A stretch of DNA of 18,758 nt from an uncultured Eubacterium sp. Its GTDB lineage: Bacteria; Bacillota; Clostridia; Peptostreptococcales; Anaerovoracaceae. Under the pieces are notes generated by a model that saw nothing but the letters and a program-made list of their open reading frames with translations, had not been told where the DNA came from and searched no databases. Numbering within the stretch: the first letter of the stretch is position 1; every line of letters begins with the position of its first letter. Shown piece by piece: positions 6,351 to 13,882 of the stretch. Position numbers and translations under genes: made by a program. Location of the stretch: assembly GCA_946614405.1 (NCBI GenBank), contig CAMOGZ010000005.1:1-18758 (forward strand), given 5' to 3'.

Positions 6351-8279
6351 TTAATACAGCTTGGAGCCTGCGGGAATGTCGCCGTCCAGCATGATGAAGT
6401 CCAGTTCTTCTTTGCCTTCATAATCGTAGATCATGGAGCAGAGCATTCCGTTGGACTCGATGCCCATCATCTTACGCGGCGGCAGGTTGGTGATGGCCAG
6501 AGCGGTCTTGCCCACCAGTTCCTGTGGCTCATACCATGGGTGAATGCCGCTGAGGATGATGCGGTCGGTGCCGGAGCCGTCGTTGCAGACGAACTTCAGC
6601 AGCTTGTCGCTCTTTGGAACGGCTTCGCACTCTTTGATTTTCACTGCACGGAAGTCAGACTTGCTGAAGGTCTCGAAGTCCACCAGTTCCTCAAACAGCG
6701 GCTCGACCTTGACCTTGGACAGGTCGATCTCCTTCTTCTCGTGGATGACCTTTCCTTCTGGCTTCATGGTCGGGAACAGAATGATGTCACGGATACTCTG
6801 GGAGTTGGTGATCAGCATGATTACTCTGTCGACGCCGACGCCCAGTCCACCTGTCGGAGGCAGACCAACTTCGATGGCATTGACGAAGTCCAGATCCATC
6901 GGGTGAGCCTCATCATCGATTCCGGCGTTCAGCTCAGCCTGCTGCTCTGCGAAACGCTCATACTGGTCGATGGGGTCGTTCAGCTCGGAGAATGCATTGG
7001 CGATCTCCCAACCGTTGATGTATGCTTCGAAACGTCTGGTGATTCTCGGATCTTCCGGATCTCTCTTGGCCAGCGGGGAAACCTCAACCGGGTGGCCAAC
7101 GACGAACACCGGTCCGTCCAGATAGCCCGGTACGTCCTCGCAGTACTCTTCGAAGAACTCTGCGATGAGTTTACCGCGGTTGCCCAGAGCCTTTGCCTCT
7201 TCCTCATCCATGCCGTACTCGATGGCTGCAGCAACTGCTTCCTCATCTGTCTCGATCTTGTTGAAGTCGACACCGGTGATCTCCTTGACGGCATCAGTCA
7301 TGTTCAGACGTCTCCATGGCGGAGTCACGTCAAACTCCTTGCCCTGATAGTTCAGGATCGGAGTTCCGTTGACTGCCATCTGAGCCTTATATACCAGCTG
7401 CTCGGTAACGTCCATGGTATTCTCCATGTTTCCGTAAGCCATGTAACACTCCATGGAAGTGAATTCCGGATTGTGGTTGCGGTCCATGCCCTCGTTACGG
7501 AACATCTTGCCCATCTCATAGACACGGTCCAGCCCGCCGACGATCAGTCTCTTCAGATAGAGCTCGTTGGCGATACGCATGTGCAGCGTCATGTTCAGTG
7601 TGTTATGGTGTGTGGAGAATGGTCTGGCATTGGCTCCGCCTGCGATCGGAGTCAGGATCGGAGTCTCAACTTCCATATAACCATAGTCTTCCTCCAGAAC
7701 TCTCTTCATCTCGTGGATGATCTTGGTTCTCTTCAGGAAGGTCTCACGTACATCCTGATTCATGATCAGGTCAACGTAGCGCTGTCTGTAACGGATGTCC
7801 TGATCCTTCAGGCCGTTCCACTTGTCCGGCAGCACCTGCAGGGACTTGGACAGCAGGACCAGCTTCATTACATGAACGGAAGTCTCTTCCGTTCTGGTCT
7901 TGAATACCTTACCCTCTATACCGACGATGTCGCCGATATCATAGGTCTTGAACCATTTATATTCTTCTGCGCCGATGTCATCTCTCTTAACATAGCACTG
8001 AATACGACCCTGCTTATCCTGAATGTCAAAGAAAGCCGCTTTACCCATGACGCGCTTGCTCATGATACGTCCGGCGATGGACACATCCTGATCCTCCAGT
8101 GCGTCGAAGTTTTCTTTGATGTCGCCGCTGTGTGCGGTCACGTTCCATGTCTCATGCAGATACGGGTTGCGTCCTGCATCCTGCAGATCCTTCAGCTTCT
8201 GACGACGAATCTTCCGCTGTTCGGTCAAGTCTTCTGCATACATTTCCTGTTCTGTGTTTGTCAAATTTTCGGTGCTCAT
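6351..8279 (-). CDS. lysS: Lysyl-tRNA synthetase, class II, with C-terminal tRNA-binding domain
   Basis: Charges tRNA(Lys) with lysine in the cytoplasm. The protein is 642 aa, while bacterial LysRS is usually about 490-510. An OB-fold anticodon-binding domain (about 66-150) is followed by the class II catalytic core. Motif 1 lies around 180-215 (ETPILTPIAGGANARPF), motif 2 is FRNEGMDRNHNPEFT (260-274), and motif 3 is GLGVGVDRVIMLI (478-490), ending at LFPTMKPEG (501-509). After a charged linker (about 510-532) comes a second OB-fold, 533-642 (SDFRAVKIKECEAVPKSDKL, then NLPPRKMMGIESNGML). This is the EMAPII/Trbp111-type tRNA-binding domain normally found at the end of MetRS. The frame is continuous. 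The ATG at 8279 is preceded by AGGAG. greA lies 46 bases upstream with no terminator between them, so the two are co-transcribed. Confidence 0.96.
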   Translation of the reverse strand: MSTENLTNTEQEMYAEDLTEQRKIRRQKLKDLQDAGRNPYLHETWNVTAHSGDIKENFDALEDQDVSIAGRIMSKRVMGKAAFFDIQDKQGRIQCYVKRDDIGAEEYKWFKTYDIGDIVGIEGKVFKTRTEETSVHVMKLVLLSKSLQVLPDKWNGLKDQDIRYRQRYVDLIMNQDVRETFLKRTKIIHEMKRVLEEDYGYMEVETPILTPIAGGANARPFSTHHNTLNMTLHMRIANELYLKRLIVGGLDRVYEMGKMFRNEGMDRNHNPEFTSMECYMAYGNMENTMDVTEQLVYKAQMAVNGTPILNYQGKEFDVTPPWRRLNMTDAVKEITGVDFNKIETDEEAVAAAIEYGMDEEEAKALGNRGKLIAEFFEEYCEDVPGYLDGPVFVVGHPVEVSPLAKRDPEDPRITRRFEAYINGWEIANAFSELNDPIDQYERFAEQQAELNAGIDDEAHPMDLDFVNAIEVGLPPTGGLGVGVDRVIMLITNSQSIRDIILFPTMKPEGKVIHEKKEIDLSKVKVEPLFEELVDFETFSKSDFRAVKIKECEAVPKSDKLLKFVCNDGSGTDRIILSGIHPWYEPQELVGKTALAITNLPPRKMMGIESNGMLCSMIYDYEGKEELDFIMLDGDIPAGSKLY

Positions 8280-8325
8280 AAATATCTCCTGTTTTTACTA
8301 ATGCGATATCGTCTTCCTAATATCA

Positions 8326-8811
8326 TCAGTCTTTCTTTTTGATGGCCTCGATGGTGTAATGAAGGGTTCCGTCCGGTACGATGATCTCTACAGTCTCACC
8401 GATCTTCTTTCCGAGGAGGTGCTGTCCAACCAGGGAATCGTTGGCGATCTTCGCAGGCTCTGCGAAAGGATCAGCCTCAGTGGATCCCACGATGATGAAT
8501 TCCATCATCTCTCCGGTGTCCTCGTCCTTGACCTCTACCTGAAGTCCTACGTTGACCTGATCGCCGGTCATTTCCTCATCCTTGATGATGCGGGCATTAC
8601 GCATCATGGTCTCCAGTTTGTGGATGCGCTCTTCCAGTTCTGCCTGCTCATTCTTGGCTGCGTCGTACTCGGCGTTCTCCGAAAGGTCTCCGTAGGAAAT
8701 GGCTTCCTTCAGTCTCTCGGATACTTCCTTACGTCTGACGGATACCAGCTCGTCACGTTCTGCTTCCAGTTTGTCATACCCTTCTTGGGTCAACAGTATT
8801 TCATCTGCCAT
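8326..8811 (-). CDS. greA: Transcription elongation factor GreA
   Basis: 161-aa factor that binds the RNA polymerase secondary channel and stimulates cleavage of backtracked RNA. The N-terminal coiled coil (about 8-75) carries the catalytic tip GDLSENAEYDAAKNEQ (41-56), with the acidic pair D42 and E45 equivalent to E. coli D41 and E44. The C-terminal FKBP-like domain holds NDSLVGQHLLGKKIGE (124-139) and ends at VPDGTLHYTIEAI. The length is normal. AAGGAG lies about 12 bases before the ATG, which is a long spacing. It is the first gene after a perfect-consensus promoter and is followed directly by lysS, a greA-lysS order known in other Firmicutes. Confidence 0.97.
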   Translation of the reverse strand: MADEILLTQEGYDKLEAERDELVSVRRKEVSERLKEAISYGDLSENAEYDAAKNEQAELEERIHKLETMMRNARIIKDEEMTGDQVNVGLQVEVKDEDTGEMMEFIIVGSTEADPFAEPAKIANDSLVGQHLLGKKIGETVEIIVPDGTLHYTIEAIKKKD

Positions 8812-8865
8812 AGTGTATCAAATCTCCTTTTCTATCAGCGTTAAAACGCTTGCACTTAACGTCAA

Positions 8866-8894
8866 ATTATACCTCAGAAGCCTCTGATTGTCAA
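8866..8894 (-). promoter_or_regulatory. Consensus sigma-A promoter for greA-lysS
   Basis: Minus strand: TTGACA (8894-8889), exactly 17 bases, TATAAT (8871-8866). Both hexamers match consensus at all positions. The predicted start near 8859 gives a leader of about 48 bases containing AGCGTT-TT-AACGCT (8850-8837). The -35 box lies only 10 bases past the stop of the upstream synthetase gene. Confidence 0.93.
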
Positions 8895-8904
8895 TGGTTC
8901 TGCT

Positions 8905-11900
8905 TTATTCAGCACGGTTGTCTGCGATGAACCGCTTGATCTTTCCGTCGGTGGTTTTCTCAAACTCCCGGCGGCGGATGATCACGCGCTTGATCTTCTT
9001 GTACAAAGGCAGCTGGTCGTTGATCTTATCCACGGCTTCCCAGACCATATTCTGTTCCTGTTCCTCCGTGTAGCCGACTCCAAGTTCCTCTGCCACCTGA
9101 TCCGCATCCAGCCGTATGGTGGCTGCCACAGACACATCATTGGCGTCCATCTCACTGTCGGATGCCCAGATCATGGCGTCCTCCACGAAGGGCAGAAGCT
9201 TCAGTTCATATTCCAGATCCTCGGGGTAGATGTTCCGTCCGTCCTTCATGGTGATGACGTTCTGACGGCGTCCCACGATGTAGACGAACTTGTTCTCGTC
9301 CAGACGTCCCACGTCTCCGGTGTAGAACCATTCGCCCTTCAGCACTTCTGCTGTGGCCGCTTCGTCTTTATAGTATCCCATCATGACGTTTCTGCCCCGG
9401 AGTACGATCTCTCCGATGCCGTCATCGTCTCTTGCGATGAGTTTGACTTCCATTCCCGGAAGCAGTCTTCCTACGGATTCCACCTTGGTCTTCTTGGGGT
9501 CATCCGGGTTCAATGCCGCCAGCGGGCTGCATTCCGTCAGTCCGTATCCGCGGATGGCGGTGATGTCCGCACTGTTGAAGAACCGCAGGATATCCCAGTC
9601 GATGTCCGCGCCGGCAGACAGGATCAGTCTCATGCGTCCGCCCAAGGTCTTCTGGATCTCCCGTGCGAAAGGCTTCATGACGTCGATGCGGGCGATGCGG
9701 GTGAAGCGGTTGGCGCTCATCACTCTGCGGATCAGATCCGCTCTGCCCTGCTGCGCCAGTTCGTTCCAGCAGTGCTGATACAGATTCTCGATGACGGAAG
9801 GAACGGCTGCGATGATGGTGGGCTTGATCTCCTTGACGTTCTGTCCGTAGTTTTCTTCTTCCTGTCCGTAGGCCACGGCTGCGCCGCTATACAGCGGGTA
9901 CAGCAGTCCGCCGGTGATCTCCTGCATCTGGTGCAGCGGCACCACGGAGAAGAACACGTCGTCGGTTCCGGCCTGAGTCAAAGTCGAAGCTGCCATGAGC
10001 TCGTAGGACAGGTTGCTGTGACTGATCATAACGCCGCGGGCATCTCCGGTGGTTCCGGAGGTGTACAGGATCATGGCCATATCGTCTGCGATGATCTCGG
10101 AGTCCAGGTACTGGCGGTCTCCATCCTCCAGCTGAACCTTTCCTTCTTCGATCAAAGCCTTCCAGGTCAGTTCTTCAGTATCCTCGGAGAGGCTGATCAG
10201 CGTATCCACTCCATCCATGCCCCGGAAGATCTCTTCCTTGCTGCTGTCGCAGATAACGCAGCTGACTTCGGTCTCCTTCACCAGTCTGGCCAGTTCCTCG
10301 GCCGGCAGGTCTTTGTCCATGGGGATGACGACGCCCACGCCGCAGAGCACTGTCAGGAAACTCAGGGCGAGAGGATAACTGTTGCCGCCCACGACGGCGA
10401 TCCTGGCATCGTTCAGACCCCGGTTCATCATGGCTGTTCCCAGAGCGTTCATGTCGTCAGCCAGCTGACGATAGGAGATCTGGGAGTATGGCGCGTCGCT
10501 TCTGAACTTCTGATAGAAGGCAGGCTGCTGGCCGAACTTCTCGCAGCTGGCCTCCAGCATCATGCGGATGTCGGATACCGGCCGGATCTGTTTGTACAGG
10601 ACATAAGGATCTTCGCTTGCCGCCAGGGACTTGGCGAAGGCCTCCGCATGTTTGACTTCTTTCTTCTTGATATCGGGATACTCCAGCTTGTCGTCGAACT
10701 TCTGGCTGCCGTCTCCCAGGTGATTTCCGTAACGCTTGATCTTTCCCGTGGTGGTCTTGGCGAACTCCTCGGTACGGATGTTGATGCGCTTGATCCACTT
10801 GTACGGCGGCATCTGCTGGTTCATCTCATCCACCAGATCCTGATAGAAGTGGTAGATGTCACTGTCGCTCATCTCACCCTTCTGCTCCTTCAGCAGAGTG
10901 TAATTGGGGTAGATGTCCGCGGTGACCATGACGTTTCCGACACGCTTGTCCTCCACGCCGTGGACGATGACTTCCTGGATCAGCTCATTGGTCATGAGCA
11001 CATCCTCCACTTCCTCCGGGAAGATGTTCTTGCCGCCCTTGGTGACGATGACGGTCTTGCTTCTGCCGCTGATGTACAGGAATCCGTCCTCGTCGAAATA
11101 TCCCAGGTCTCCGGTGTGGAGCCATCCGTCCTGGATGGCCTCTGCCGTAGCCTCTTCATTCTCATAATATCCCATCATGACAGAGTCACTCTTCACGATG
11201 ATCTCGCCGATGCCGTCCTCGTCCTGATTGACGATGCGCACCGTGGCGCCGTCCACCGGCTGGCCCACGGGGCCGAACTTACGGTAGCGGTCGCGGTTCA
11301 GGGCGATGATGGGGGAGCACTCACTCATGCCGTAGCCCTGCACCATCTCGATGCCCATGGCCTCGAACTCTTCCATGATGAAGGCGTCGCCTGCCGCTCC
11401 GCCCATGACGAACTTCTTCAGGTCGCCTCCGAAGGAACTGTGGATGGCCTTGAACATGCGGCGTACTACGGCTTTGTTGCGATAGAGCTTGAGGCGCTTG
11501 GACAGGTCCAGAGCCTGGCGGAGTTTCTGATCCTCGCCACGGCGCTTGGCCTGCTTCCACATGCCCTTATATAACTTCTCAAAGACGAGAGGCACGCCCA
11601 GCATAACGTTGGGGTGGACCTCGCTCATATTCTTCTGGATGTAACGCAGACCCTCACAGATGGCGATGGTCTTGCCCTGATAGAATGTGGTCCAGATGTC
11701 GCAGGTCATGGCATAGACATGATGCACCGGAAGTACGGAGAATACGATGCCCGGCTCCGGGATCGAGAAGTACTTGGAAAGCTGGATCACGTTGTTTGCA
11801 ATATTTCTGTGGGAGAGCATGACTCCCTTGGCCATGCCGGTGGTACCGGAGGTGAACAGAAGCGTGGACATCTGATCCGGGTCGATCTTGGCCCGGGTGT

Positions 11901-12435
11901 AGCGGATGTCTCCGCCTGCCACAAGCTCCGCTCCTTCTTCGATGAGCTGCCTCATGGAGAGAATGTCCTCCCCGTGGGATACGGCCTCCATGGAGATGAG
12001 GTACTTCAGCCCGTGCCGGTCCTCGAACAAAGGCGCGATGACGTCCTTGCTCTTGTCAGCATAGACGATGGCCTCTGCGCCGGAACGGTCGATGAGTCCG
12101 ATGAGCTCATTCCCCGGCAGATTCTTGTCCAGGGGAACGATGACGCCGACGCCGCATACGGTGGTGAAATAGGTAAGGAACCAGAGGTAGCTGGTCTCTC
12201 CGATCACGGCGATCTTCTTGTCCTTCAGGCCCATGTCGATGAGCTTGGTCCCGAAGGCTTCCAGATCTCTCTTCACCTGTCTGTAGGTGATGGGGACGAA
12301 TTCGTCCTTCTTCTTATCCTTCTCCAGGTACGCCGCATTGTCGGCAAAGAGTTCTGTGCTCTGGTAAACCAGATCCCGAAGGTCCGTGATGTCTCTTGTG
12401 GGGTAATTGACCCCGTCATATCTTTTACTGTTCAT
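8905..12435 (-). CDS. Tandem (two-unit) AMP-binding acyl-CoA synthetase-like protein
   Basis: A 1176-aa protein containing two complete ANL-superfamily adenylating units in one frame. Unit 1 (1-576): A3 loop FTSGTTGMAKG (194-204), A5 GYGMSECSP (367-375), A7 HTGDLG (440-445), hinge region GRSKTVIVTKGGKNIFPEEV (457-476) and A10 TTTGKIKR with K565. Unit 2 (about 605-1176): YTSGTTGDARG (791-801), GYGLTECSP (963-971), YTGDVG (1038-1043), GRRQNVITMKDGRNIYPEDL (1055-1074) and TTDGKIKR with K1165. The two A10 lysines are exactly 600 residues apart. Both units keep the residues for acyl-adenylate formation. The A3 lysine is arginine (R800) in unit 2. The overall pattern is that of long-chain fatty acid-CoA ligases, which activate fatty acids at the membrane. 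No carrier-protein (GGxS) or reductase domain is seen. GGGAG lies seven bases before the ATG. It has its own promoter. Substrates are unknown. Confidence 0.9.
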   Translation of the reverse strand: MNSKRYDGVNYPTRDITDLRDLVYQSTELFADNAAYLEKDKKKDEFVPITYRQVKRDLEAFGTKLIDMGLKDKKIAVIGETSYLWFLTYFTTVCGVGVIVPLDKNLPGNELIGLIDRSGAEAIVYADKSKDVIAPLFEDRHGLKYLISMEAVSHGEDILSMRQLIEEGAELVAGGDIRYTRAKIDPDQMSTLLFTSGTTGMAKGVMLSHRNIANNVIQLSKYFSIPEPGIVFSVLPVHHVYAMTCDIWTTFYQGKTIAICEGLRYIQKNMSEVHPNVMLGVPLVFEKLYKGMWKQAKRRGEDQKLRQALDLSKRLKLYRNKAVVRRMFKAIHSSFGGDLKKFVMGGAAGDAFIMEEFEAMGIEMVQGYGMSECSPIIALNRDRYRKFGPVGQPVDGATVRIVNQDEDGIGEIIVKSDSVMMGYYENEEATAEAIQDGWLHTGDLGYFDEDGFLYISGRSKTVIVTKGGKNIFPEEVEDVLMTNELIQEVIVHGVEDKRVGNVMVTADIYPNYTLLKEQKGEMSDSDIYHFYQDLVDEMNQQMPPYKWIKRINIRTEEFAKTTTGKIKRYGNHLGDGSQKFDDKLEYPDIKKKEVKHAEAFAKSLAASEDPYVLYKQIRPVSDIRMMLEASCEKFGQQPAFYQKFRSDAPYSQISYRQLADDMNALGTAMMNRGLNDARIAVVGGNSYPLALSFLTVLCGVGVVIPMDKDLPAEELARLVKETEVSCVICDSSKEEIFRGMDGVDTLISLSEDTEELTWKALIEEGKVQLEDGDRQYLDSEIIADDMAMILYTSGTTGDARGVMISHSNLSYELMAASTLTQAGTDDVFFSVVPLHQMQEITGGLLYPLYSGAAVAYGQEEENYGQNVKEIKPTIIAAVPSVIENLYQHCWNELAQQGRADLIRRVMSANRFTRIARIDVMKPFAREIQKTLGGRMRLILSAGADIDWDILRFFNSADITAIRGYGLTECSPLAALNPDDPKKTKVESVGRLLPGMEVKLIARDDDGIGEIVLRGRNVMMGYYKDEAATAEVLKGEWFYTGDVGRLDENKFVYIVGRRQNVITMKDGRNIYPEDLEYELKLLPFVEDAMIWASDSEMDANDVSVAATIRLDADQVAEELGVGYTEEQEQNMVWEAVDKINDQLPLYKKIKRVIIRRREFEKTTDGKIKRFIADNRAE

Positions 12436-12468
12436 TCAGGTACTCCCTTTTCTAATTCGTTACATTTC

Positions 12469-12497
12469 ATCATACCATTTTTGCCGCGTTCTTTCAA
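12469..12497 (-). promoter_or_regulatory. Promoter for the tandem synthetase gene
   Basis: Minus strand: TTGAAA (12497-12492), 17 bases, TATGAT (12474-12469), with TGG before the -10 box making an extended -10. The -35 hexamer overlaps the TGA stop of pgeF, so this promoter lies at the very end of that gene. Confidence 0.75.
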
Positions 12498-13360
12498 TCT
12501 TCTATAAGCATCATCGAGGCTGCCATGAGTCCCCGCCAGCCCTTCTGCCCCCGGTGGGAGAAGAACATGTCCAGGTTCTCTTTGGTACAAAGCCCCATGG
12601 TCAGGATATTCTCATCCCGGACGCCGCTGTCTGTGAGGTCCTTTCTCAGGATCTGCCACAGATCGATATAGTACTTGATGCGTTCCTCCCCATCCTGAAG
12701 GATGGTCCGGCTCTTCGCATACTGCCGGTTCCGCTCATCCGCACGGAAGAACTGGTCCGCCACGTCCCGGTCTACTTCGAAGCAGTCCTGACAAAGAGAG
12801 GGTCCGATGCCGCAGATCAGATCTCCCGGGCATGTGCCGAACTCCTCTTCCATCTTCTGCACCATGCAGCGGCTGATGCCGTCCAGGGTGCCTCTCCAAC
12901 CGGAGTGAGCCAGTCCGATGACATGCCCCACGGGGTCATAGAAATAGACGGCGTTGCAGTCTGCATGATGACTTACCAATGCGATGTTCCGGCAGCAGGT
13001 CACAAGCCCGTCTACATCAGTGTATTCCCGGGGACGGACGGCGCCTCTTCCGGCGTCCTCCTCCGTCACGGTGCGGATGTTGGTGGTATGGGTCTGCTGG
13101 GTCCAGACTGTACGGTCCGGTGTGGTACCCATACAGGCTGCCAGTACCGCCACGTTATATTCCCGGTTTTCCGGGGTATCCGGGTCGTGCCCGGTTCCAT
13201 AACCTAAGTTCCAGTTTTCACAGGGACCTTCGCTGCGTCCGCCCCAGCGAGTGGTAAACAGATGCCGCAGCTCCGGAAACTGATCCAGCCTCCGGAAGGT
13301 CAGGTACTGCGCATCGCCTTTCTTATGTAACTGATAAATATCGGTTTCCTTCTCAATCAT
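12494..13360 (-). CDS. pgeF: PgeF/YfiH/LACC1-family protein (laccase-domain purine nucleoside enzyme)
   Basis: 288-aa member of the DUF152 family (YfiH, YlmD, human LACC1). It was once called polyphenol oxidase or laccase. Family members have been shown to be zinc-dependent purine nucleoside phosphorylases/adenosine deaminases, and YfiH has been linked to peptidoglycan editing. Seen: QQTHTTNI (88-95) with H91, TDVDGLVT (114-121), HADCNAVYF (132-140) with C135, AHSGWRG (151-157) with H152, GIGPSLC (184-190), CFEV (193-196) and LCTKEN..FFSHR (257-270). H91, C135 and H152 are the expected metal ligands; the 17-residue C-to-H spacing matches E. coli YfiH. It starts six bases after the niaR stop with a GGGAG-containing RBS that overlaps the end of niaR, so it is in the same operon. 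The in vivo role here is not known. Confidence 0.92.
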   Translation of the reverse strand: MIEKETDIYQLHKKGDAQYLTFRRLDQFPELRHLFTTRWGGRSEGPCENWNLGYGTGHDPDTPENREYNVAVLAACMGTTPDRTVWTQQTHTTNIRTVTEEDAGRGAVRPREYTDVDGLVTCCRNIALVSHHADCNAVYFYDPVGHVIGLAHSGWRGTLDGISRCMVQKMEEEFGTCPGDLICGIGPSLCQDCFEVDRDVADQFFRADERNRQYAKSRTILQDGEERIKYYIDLWQILRKDLTDSGVRDENILTMGLCTKENLDMFFSHRGQKGWRGLMAASMMLIED

Positions 13361-13366
13361 GTATGT

Positions 13367-13882
13367 CTATTCTCCCTCAGCCAGATATCCCTTCTCCGCC
13401 AGCATATCCTGGATCAGATCCAGGGTCTCCTCATCCGGCGCGGATATCGTGTGATAATGATAGTTGGAAGTGATGTTCTTCAGCGGGCTGGATTTGCCGC
13501 TGCGGATTCCCTCCATGAACTGGGTCACTTTTCTTCTGGAGCCGATGTTCAGCTCTCCGGTCACCCTGCCGTAGACTTTGTGCCAGACGAACACGTCCAC
13601 CACGGTCCCGCCGAGATCCACGATGGAATTCAGCTCATCCTCCATCTCCTCATCGGTATGGCAGACCTTGAACACCCGCTGGGGATCCTCTGACTCGATC
13701 AGAAGATAGCCCCGGTTGGTGGACATGATCTCATAGCCCTGGGCGCGGATCAGTGCGATGTCCTGGACGATCACCTGGCGGCTGACGCCGAAGTCCTCTG
13801 CCAGGTCCGTTCCGGACACCGGCCTTCTGCTGGCACGGATCCGGTTCAGAATATCCCGTCTGCGTTCTTCGCCTTTTCTCAT
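13367..13882 (-). CDS. niaR: NiaR-like transcriptional repressor (HTH_11 + 3H domain)
   Basis: 171-aa DNA-binding regulator. An N-terminal winged helix (about 7-62) holds the recognition helix GVSRQVIVQDIALIRAQGYE. A C-terminal 3H domain (about 70-165) shows its conserved histidines: CHTDEEMEDEL (74-84), VWHKVYG (99-105) and YHYHTIS (141-147). By the pattern described for the Thermotoga homologue TM1602, H75, E83, H142 and H144 would bind a metal ion. Known NiaR (YrxA) proteins repress niacin uptake and NAD synthesis genes when niacin is present. The ATG overlaps the TGA of the RND transporter gene (ATGA), so its translation is coupled to the pump. No NAD or niacin gene is visible in the window, so the target of this copy is open. 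It could regulate its own operon. Confidence 0.88.
   Translation of the reverse strand: MRKGEERRRDILNRIRASRRPVSGTDLAEDFGVSRQVIVQDIALIRAQGYEIMSTNRGYLLIESEDPQRVFKVCHTDEEMEDELNSIVDLGGTVVDVFVWHKVYGRVTGELNIGSRRKVTQFMEGIRSGKSSPLKNITSNYHYHTISAPDEETLDLIQDMLAEKGYLAEGE

Noticed and set aside
6540..8342. 600-codon plus-strand open frame antisense to lysS
   Set aside because: It mirrors the lysS codon pattern, has no RBS or domain pattern, and is low in sense; lysS on the other strand is unmistakable. Likewise the 600-codon frame at 9772-11574 and the 559-codon frame at 14428-16107 are shadows of the synthetase and RND genes.
8837..8850. AGCGTTAAAACGCT inverted repeat in the greA leader as a regulatory hairpin
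   Set aside because: The loop is only two bases with no T-run after it; an operator cannot be excluded but nothing supports one.
12407..13207. 266-codon plus-strand open frame opposite pgeF
   Set aside because: It is antisense to a gene with clear metal-ligand motifs; no RBS or recognisable domain was seen.
12984..13257. Two overlapping short plus-strand open frames
   Set aside because: They lie antisense inside pgeF, are rich in Ser/Pro/Arg from codon mirroring, and have no RBS.
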